A program made the translations under genes and the position numbers. A stretch of 64,000 nt of DNA from Adiantum capillus-veneris (taxonomy: Eukaryota > Streptophyta > Polypodiopsida > Polypodiales > Pteridaceae): NCBI GenBank assembly GCA_014529385.2, contig CM043956.1:88469221-88533220 (forward strand). The letters run 5' to 3'. Positions 57,472-64,000 of this stretch are shown here, one piece after another. Below the pieces are notes generated by a model. It saw only the letters and a list, made by a program, of their open reading frames with translations. It did no database searches and was not told the DNA's origin. The number at the start of each line of letters is the position of its first letter. The stretch's first letter is position 1.

Positions 57472-57575
57472 GAGGAGCTACATCACTCCTTTTTATAATG
57501 AATATTTTATGAGGAGCTACATCACTCCTTTTACAACGAATTTTTTATGAGGAGTTACATTACTCTTATCCTATC
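57472..57575. repeat. Three ~39-bp tandem units gaggagctacatcactcct
   Basis: gaggag starts at 57472, 57511 and 57549 (39 and 38 bp apart). Each unit can form a small hairpin (aggag...ctcct). Confidence 0.85.
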
Positions 57576-58034
57576 AAATACAATAGTGAATACAAAGGTT
57601 CAATAAAGAGGTGTAAAGACTATCGATTAGCTTGTAATGAAAAGTGTCTCCATGAATCTGCTATGTAGCTTGTCATCAATGTCGCATCACCAAACATGTC
57701 TTCATGTTGTCATCAATATGGCATCACCAAACATATCTTCATAAATCTTTTATTGTGACCAAGTTTGTCTTCATAAAATCAATTCTTTGATTAATCCTAC
57801 ATAGATCGTAGACTCAAAAAAAAAGAACATAGTCATGAAAATTATTAGCATCGTTAGTGAAATAATTATATTCACAATGCCATAAGAGATGGTTCATGAC
57901 GCCACTCTTTTGACGACATTTATACGCACTACAACATATGGTACATAAAGTATGAACGTAAAAGTACAAGATGTGTGATTACGTGATGCAAATGATATGT
58001 GTATATACTACATAAAACAACATTTATCAATGTA

Positions 58035-58515
58035 GTGATCAATGAATACCATCAAAGTATTAACAAAACATCATCATTGTATCAATGAAAATGAATAAAT
58101 CATCATGGTATCAACAAAAAGCATCATGGTATCACCGAGAATAATCATTGTATCAACGAAACAACATGATGGCATCACCGCGTATAACCATGGTATCAAC
58201 GAAACAACATCATGGTATCACGGAGAATAACCATGGTATCAACGAAACAATATCATGGTATCACCGAGAATAACCATGGTATCAACGAAACATCATCATG
58301 GTATCAACAAAAATCACCATGAAATCAACGAAATATCATCATGGATCACCGAGAATAACCATGGTATCAACAAAATATCATCATCGCATCACCGAGAATA
58401 ACCATGGTATCAATGAAATATCATCATGGTATCAACGAAAATCACCATGACCAAAGTATTGACAAAACATCATCATGGTATCATCACAATCACTATGGTA
58501 TCAATGAGAAATTAT
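58035..58515. repeat. 43-bp minisatellite
   Basis: accatggtatca starts at 58187, 58230, 58273, 58358 (85 = 43+42) and 58401, and a variant at 58444. The unit consists of two ~21-22 bp halves, each with atGGTATCA(A/C)CGA. Roughly ten units lie just outside the CACTA terminus at 58650. Confidence 0.92.
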
Positions 58516-58799
58516 CAATAAAACGACGTAAACGATATCTCTAAAAGAATAATTATACGAGAATCAATGAACGAGTATATCATATAACAAAAGATTATGT
58601 ACCAATAGTAGCTCGACAGAATTTGGACGATCATCAACGGCTCGACTAACACTACAAGAGGCTATTCATATTAGCGACGCTCACACAGCGACGCTCATAG
58701 CGACGCTGGCTGGGCTAAAAAAATAACCGAGCGCGCCCAAAAACTCAGATCTCAGATCTGAGTTTTTCGGCGCCCTCAAGCAAGGAGCACGTAACGCTC

Positions 58800-58803
58800 T
58801 CCC

Positions 58804-58838
<35 letters not shown>

Positions 58839-58993
58839 CTTCTCCACACACACACACACACACACACACGAGGAGAGGAAGGAGAGCCAGGTATGCTCCT
58901 TCCCTCTCCTCATTCTCATGTTCCCTTCCCCTCTTTCTCTCTCCCTCTCTCTCTCTCTCTCAGACACACACATACACACACACACATAGTGTT

Positions 58994-59033
<40 letters not shown>

Positions 59034-59270
59034 TACAAACAAAAACAAAAACGCACACACACATACATAAACAAAGAATGCACACACACATTGAGAGATA
59101 AAAAGAGAGAGAGAGCATGCATAAACAAAAAACGCACGCATTGAGAGAGGAAAAGAGAGAGAGAACATGCATAAACAAAAAACGCACACATTGAGAGAGG
59201 AAAAGAGAGAGAAAACATGCATACGATCCAAAAAAACGCACACACATTGAGAGAGAAAGAGAGAGAAACT
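58800..59270. repeat. CT / CA / GA microsatellite cluster
   Basis: Alternating CT, CA and GA tracts, with four copies of a (t/g)aaaagagagagagarcatgcata(aacaaaaaacgcac) unit of about 52-60 bp. Long reverse frames here (SLSLS, CVCVC) are compositional. Confidence 0.9.
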
Positions 59271-59459
59271 AATTTAACGTCGTAGGAAACTAATTAAAAT
59301 TAAAAGACCTAAAGATCTAGCCAACGAGGAGTTGAACTCAAGACCTATTATTCAAGAGGGAAATGGCATAATCAATCTATCATACTTGGCATGGGTGATA
59401 GAAAGGTTATACCATTTATCTCTTTTTATTGGCACACACATCCACACACGCGCACACAC

Positions 59460-60300
59460 ACAAGAAGAAGAGAGTTATAACGTCGTAGGAAACTATCTTA
59501 AAAGACGTTAAAGATTAGGTTATATGTAGACTTACATTAAATTAGATTTAGGTTTATTTTTAACTAGATTTACGTTTATTTACGCTAGATTTAGATTTAA
59601 GTTATATTAGATTAGATTTAGGTCTCCATAGACTGCGATGCCTGCATGAAGCGGGTGAAGAAAGCCCTCAATGGAATATAGGGTATTGCTGCCTTCACTC
59701 ATGGTGGGCTCCGTCGATCCAAAAGTACTGGTGAAATGTCTTCAGAAGATAGGGAAGAAGGTGGATCTTCAGGGCGGCAAGAGTCACTACATCCCCGACA
59801 CAATGACCATCTAGACAACCTCTAGTCATTCAACAACAACTTCAAAGTTAGTAACAAGAGCAAGAACGGTCTAAAGGGCCAATTGCTATCGTCAGATGTG
59901 GATGGAGATGAGGCAGCGTCACCGCCGGAAGTTAACTCTCACATCTTTAGTGATGAGAATGCCAACTCTTGCCGAGTTATCTGAAAAATTATGTGTTAAA
60001 TCAGTTTTAAGGTTCTTATAATCCCTGTTAGTTTAGTTCTTTGTTTTTAATATAACATAATTTACTTTAGATTTAGATTTATGTTATATTAGATTAGACT
60101 TAGGTTTATTTAGGTTTACCCACACACACACACACAAGAAGAAGAGAGTTTTAACGTAGTAGGAAACTATCCCAAAAGACGTTAAAGATTAGGTAGATGT
60201 AGACTTACGATAAATTAGATTTAGGTTTATTTTTAGTTAGATTTAGGTTTATTTTTAGTTAGATTTACGTTTATTTAGATTTACGCTTATTTACGTTAGA
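59460..60300. repeat. Direct repeats flanking the captured gene fragment
   Basis: agaagaagagagttataacgtcgtaggaaac..aaagacgttaaagattagg..gtagacttac..attagatttaggttta occurs at 59462-59580 and again, slightly changed, at 60134-60250. The HIPP-like fragment lies between the two. Confidence 0.85.
59627..59984 (+). pseudogene. HIPP-like (HMA-domain, isoprenylated) gene fragment captured in CACTA
   Basis: After an acceptor-like ctccatag, DCDACMKRVKKALNGI carries the C-x-x-C metal motif of the HMA fold. A frame change leads to VDPKVLVKCLQKIGKKVDLQ, the second half of the HMA fold (V-D-x-x-x-L-x-K-L-x-K-x-G-K). A Ser/Asn/Lys-rich linker follows and the frame ends ENANSCRVI-stop at 59982-59984, a CaaX prenylation box. 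HMA plus CaaX defines heavy-metal-associated isoprenylated plant proteins. Two frame changes and two stops disable it. The first HMA strand and the start are missing. Confidence 0.65.
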
Positions 60301-60590
60301 TCGAGTCCACGCAAGAATTACTTACGGTTTAGGGTTTAGAGTTAGACGAACAGTGAAAAGATCTACTGTGAAAACATGTTAAGATGCTGTGAAGTGCTAC
60401 AGCTAGAGAAGAGGCAAAGGGGTTTTATCCACTACATGCAGTATCATGTAGACGTGGGTGTGTAGATTTCTTGTACCCACAAATATAGGTATTGACCAAT
60501 AAAGAAGAGATTATAACCCGGTGGTTCTGATCTCCGTGCACCTCTAGACCGAGGTTTGCGGGGATTGGACATGACTAGAGAATGTGAGGT

Positions 60591-60591
<1 letters not shown>

Positions 60592-60641
<50 letters not shown>
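60592..60641. repeat. (GA)25 microsatellite
   Basis: 50 bp of GA just upstream of the transposase start. Confidence 0.95.
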
Positions 60642-60644
<3 letters not shown>

Positions 60645-60706
60645 GACGAAGAATGCCAATAGAATATTAAATTTGTTGTCCAGGTTATAAGTTTTTTATC
60701 CTCATT

Positions 60707-62717
60707 ATGAGTAGCAACGAGGATGTGGGACCGTCCAACCGAAACACCTATCTCTCAATGAGGGTCTTATGTCCTTGTAATCAATGCAAGCATGCTGTGC
60801 GACGGACAAGACGTGTTTCTTTGCAGCACGTTCGCGAATTTGGCGAGTTCGATCCATCTATTATAGATCGAGTTGTTGGGAATTATAACTCGTCGGACTC
60901 TGACGCTGGCCAACAAGCAGCAATCTTGCAACCCAATAGACGTGTTCGCAGGCGCTTTGGTCAAGCAGCATATGTCCGAACGTGTTTTACTAAAGAAGGA
61001 AAACTTACCGGTTTGAAGTCACACGATTGGCATAAAATGTGTCAGGTACGTTCATAGTGGACTTTAATATCATTGCATAAAATGTGGACTTTAATATCAT
61101 TGCTGCACATACTTTACAGTTTATTTTACCGGTTGCCATTGAGGGATGTTTGTCTCTCGACATCCGTAACACAATCTACAAACTTGGAAAGCTGGTGCAA
61201 TGGATCTCCCAAAAGGAGATCAACGTAGACTCCATACCATTCGCCAAACTAAATGCTGCGGAGCTTGTGTGCATGTTTGAGAAACATTTTCCTACTACAA
61301 TGCTAACCATTCAGGTGCATCTTCTTGTTCACATAGTTGATGAGGTGGAAATAGCTGGCACAGTTCATTCCAGATGGATGTTCTTCTTAGAATGTTTCAT
61401 GAAAACGCTTAAGGGATATGTGCGTCAAAAGGCACGTCCGGAGGGTAGCATGGCAGAAGGTTGGTTGGTATCAGAGTCCCTAGTGTACATTGGAGAGTGG
61501 CTAGACGGATTTGATAAATCCCGGGACACGCTATGGCGAACCATAGATGATGAGCGCATATCTGGGATTGTCATGTGCAATCTCGGTGTTGAGAAGAAGA
61601 TGACGGAAGATCTAGAGGCTAAAATCAACTGATTTTGCATGCTTCACAATCCAGTGATGCAAAAGTGGATTTCACAATATGAGGATGCAAAGCAAGAGCG
61701 ACAAAGGGCACGAATCGAGTGGAGACGGGGAAGACGACCACCGATGCACTATCCAGCGGTTCTGGAGAGCCTACCAACCTTCATGAGCTTAAGATGGTTG
61801 CACAACCAATTGAAAAGCGCACAACAATGCGGTGACGAAGTGACTGAAGAAGAGTGGGAGTACTCTCGGGGTTGCGCGACCAAGGTAAGTTTGCAATGTA
61901 CGACTAGAAAGTGACTTTATTTATAAACGTTTGAACGGCCACTCATAATCTTTGTTCGTTGTAGTATATGTCATACACAGCAGCATGGTGTAAAGGTCGA
62001 CATTTTAGGGTGGAACGAATCGACAAAAAGCGTTTTACTCAAGATTGTGGAATCATGGCAAAATTTGAACAGTCTAGTCGACGACGTTCCTCTGATGCAG
62101 ATCCTGTGGTGGCGGAACTCACTTACTTCGGCACGCTGCAAGAGATTTTGAGGATCGATTACAGAGTATTTTTTGTCGACTTGTTCGACGTGCAATGGTT
62201 CAAGATAATCATGGAGGGTCGCAACGCTACTGTGCGTAGAGGAGAGTCTGGTTTTCTTGAGGTGGATTCTACTAAGAAATGGACTGACCTAAGAGACACT
62301 TTCGTACTACCCGAGCATTGTGAACAAGTAAGTATGTAAATAGTTAACATCCCCCTTTTACAAGTTATGTGCTTGAAAGCTCTCATGTAAGTTATGTGGC
62401 TCTGGCAGGTAATATTTCATCCTACAAAGTCTACATCAAATTGGTGGTACGTCATAGAGGTAGCCCCTCGTAGTGCAAGGATGTATGAAGGCTACCATGT
62501 GCCAATCACAACGGCATCAATGGAGGAGATCAGAGAAGATGCTCAATCAGAAGCCGCTGCGGTGGTGCCAGACGAGCATCAAGATGCTACTACTCTATAT
62601 GGGGTGCATGCAGAGGAGCTACAAAATGAAACAGAGGATATGTGTTTAAACGGAGAGCTCTATATAGATATAGGAAGTTATGCTGAGTTATGCGAGGATG
62701 AGAGAGAGATCTCTTAA
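60707..62717 (+). pseudogene. CACTA TNPD-like transposase gene, four exons, Transposase_21 region missing
   Basis: Exons 60707-61045, 61120-61884, 61965-62327 and 62409-62717 join in phase 0 with canonical sites (CAG/GTACGT..TTTACAG; AAG/GTAAGT..TTGTAG; CAA/GTAAGT..TGGCAG), 592 codons in all. Exon 1: transposase-associated domain (VLCPCNQCKHAVRRTRRVSLQH). Exons 1-2: TGLKSHDWHKMCQ/FILPVAIEG then DUF4218 (HLLVHIVDEVEIAGTVHSRW, MKTLKGYVRQKARPEGSMAE). Exons 3-4: DUF4216 (LTYFGTLQEILRIDYRVF; SNWWYVIEVAPR). The catalytic Transposase_21 domain between the first two is absent, yet the frame is kept. The only nonsense codon is TGA at 61630-61632. Confidence 0.8.
61057..61103 (+). repeat. 20-bp direct repeat inside intron 1
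   Basis: gtggactttaatatcattgc starts at 61057 and 61084, a 27-bp-period duplication within the 74-bp intron. Confidence 0.95.
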
Positions 62718-62719
62718 AG

Positions 62720-64000
62720 CCACAAATATTGTATTTGAACAATTTTGCTCTGTGTTGTAAAAGCTCTGGCTCTCTAAGTACCTTCCATGGTGTATAACGC
62801 TCTTTTCTACTCGCGCTCACATCTTTTGATTGAAAATTCTGAGTTTTCGATTTGCCTCTTCTATCACTCAATTCATTACATCATTGTATTTATATACGTC
62901 ATTACGTCATTGTATTTAATGGTCTTTGCGTTGTCAGGAGTTTTTTGGAGCAAGGGATTGCGCATATGTACATATACATGCATGGTGCATCAAATAAAGG
63001 ATTGCCCATTTTCCAGAGCCAGGGGGTTACGTGGGGCCCACATGTGTACAGGTAGGACAGCATGTACATAGTGCAGCGATTTTCTCTATTATCAGTATTA
63101 GTGTGTTTTTTCTACAATAACGAGGAGTTGGTAGCGCGTAAAAATTCTCGAGGAAGCTATCCGCGGGCCGACGACATGAGGTAAGCAGGTGCGTCACATG
63201 GCATCTAGTGGCGTCAGGAGGGCGAACGAGGTCAATATTTGCACGCGGATGAGGACGGACACAACGTGGGTGTTTTCTCGTGAGAATTATGCAGAAAGGT
63301 CATCATTAGGATCACTTTTTGGGGCCACTTCACGTGGTGATGGGACGCATTATTGGAAAAAAGTTGAGTGCCAGGTGTGCGGATGATGCAAAAAGGTGAC
63401 AACTATGCACTGCGAGGTCAGTTTTTGGCATGTTCGGGGTCCGTTTGAGGTCATCTAAAAGGCCAAGGGTGCCCAACTAATAAATCTAAGTGTGGGAACT
63501 GAAAAAAGAGAGAGAAGACCAGAAAAAACGTGGAGAAGAGAGGAGGAACAGCCGCAGGTGTATTTTTGCTCATTTTGGAGCCTGTTTTGGCCGTAAACTG
63601 CTCATCCGAGGTCGGATTTGAGCACTTTGACATTGTAGACTGGGGTTTTGGGCCGTTCCGGATGCGATGGCGCTATCCATTTTGCCAAATTCCTCACTCT
63701 TTTCCTGCTGTTTTTCTGTGTAAGTTTCTCCTATGAGCGAAGTTTCTACTCCAGTTTGTGATTGTATCTGGTATCTTGTACCCATATAGTGTGAGCTGTT
63801 TGCCCCATTGGTGTTGGCCCAAGCTCATTTGTATCTAAACATCAGAAATTATCCTCTTTTGAGCTGAGTTTTTGGGTGTGTGTGTGTGTCTGTGTGGAGT
63901 GGGCAAGTGGATAGTCTCTCTCCTCTCACTCCAGAGGTGTGTTCCTTGTCTCGGCCAGGTGTGTTGTGCAAGCCGAGTGGTGCCCCCTAGTGTGTGTGTG
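62720..64000. other. No recognised gene downstream of the transposase
   Basis: Short frames only (for example 63189-63386 plus). There is a GT tract near 63877-63900 and GC-richer sequence to the end. I looked for an inverted CACTA terminus (..TTGTAGTG) and AGCGTCGCT repeats and found none. Confidence 0.4.

Larger units (their letters stand above)
58650..62750 (+). mobile_element. CACTA (En/Spm) element, left end and transposase gene
   Basis: The terminus CACTACAAGAGGCTATTCAT starts at 58650. It is followed by subterminal repeats of AGCGACGCT (58673-58710), a standard CACTA signature. Downstream are microsatellites, a captured HIPP gene fragment and a TNPD-type transposase gene in the same orientation. 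The right terminus is not found before 64000, so the element probably extends beyond the window or is truncated. Confidence 0.8.

Overview
This is eukaryotic, plant-type repeat DNA. It has no operons, no ribosome-binding sites and no recognisable tRNA or rRNA gene. Genes are intron-containing with GT..AG boundaries, and long (GA/CT)n tracts are everywhere. Almost everything identifiable is a transposable element or a decayed gene carried among elements. The mix (SWIM-finger MULEs, L1-like LINE, Ty3/gypsy, CACTA/En-Spm, and a HIPP-like gene fragment with a CaaX end) fits a large plant genome. A fern or other seed-free vascular plant is my guess, but nothing here fixes the taxon.

Layout, left to right. 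1-933: broken MULE/SWIM end. 1367-2074: two candidate minus-strand exons. 2110-3070: 189-bp satellite. 4833 and 18200: oppositely oriented CACTA-like ends, about 13.4 kb apart. Between them lie a decayed multi-exon gene (5829-7060, minus), a gypsy fragment on the minus strand, and a second gypsy element (7937-11490, plus) nested inside it with LTRs, PBS, PPT and a GTGCT target duplication. The same interval holds a LINE fragment (12467-13258) and several LTR-PBS/CT-tract repeats. 18275-18800: palindromic repeats.

20160-24660 (minus) is a decayed, spliced gene. I read it as a ParB-like module followed by an N4/N6-type DNA methyltransferase-like fold. Directly upstream, on the same strand, is a MULE transposase (24852-27560) with a zinc finger, a DDE region and a SWIM finger. 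A second, tentative relative of the methyltransferase-like gene lies on the plus strand at 32930-34000. 30080-31760 is a block of palindrome-bearing repeats. 35380-41730 looks like a decayed LTR-type element with gag remnants.

43434-44220 is a histone H3-fold pseudogene (possibly CENH3-like) whose basic tail carries a perfect 102-bp duplication. 46508-48360 holds gypsy and gag remnants. 50530-57050 is an L1-like LINE with an intact ORF1 and an ORF2 interrupted by about 2 kb of other DNA. From 58650 on is a CACTA element that carries a broken HIPP (metal-binding, isoprenylated) gene fragment and a four-exon TNPD-type transposase gene. The transposase gene lacks its catalytic Transposase_21 region and has one nonsense codon.

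The genes do not form a pathway. They record repeated insertion, nesting, gene capture and decay. All domain names come from reading translations by eye; no database search was run.
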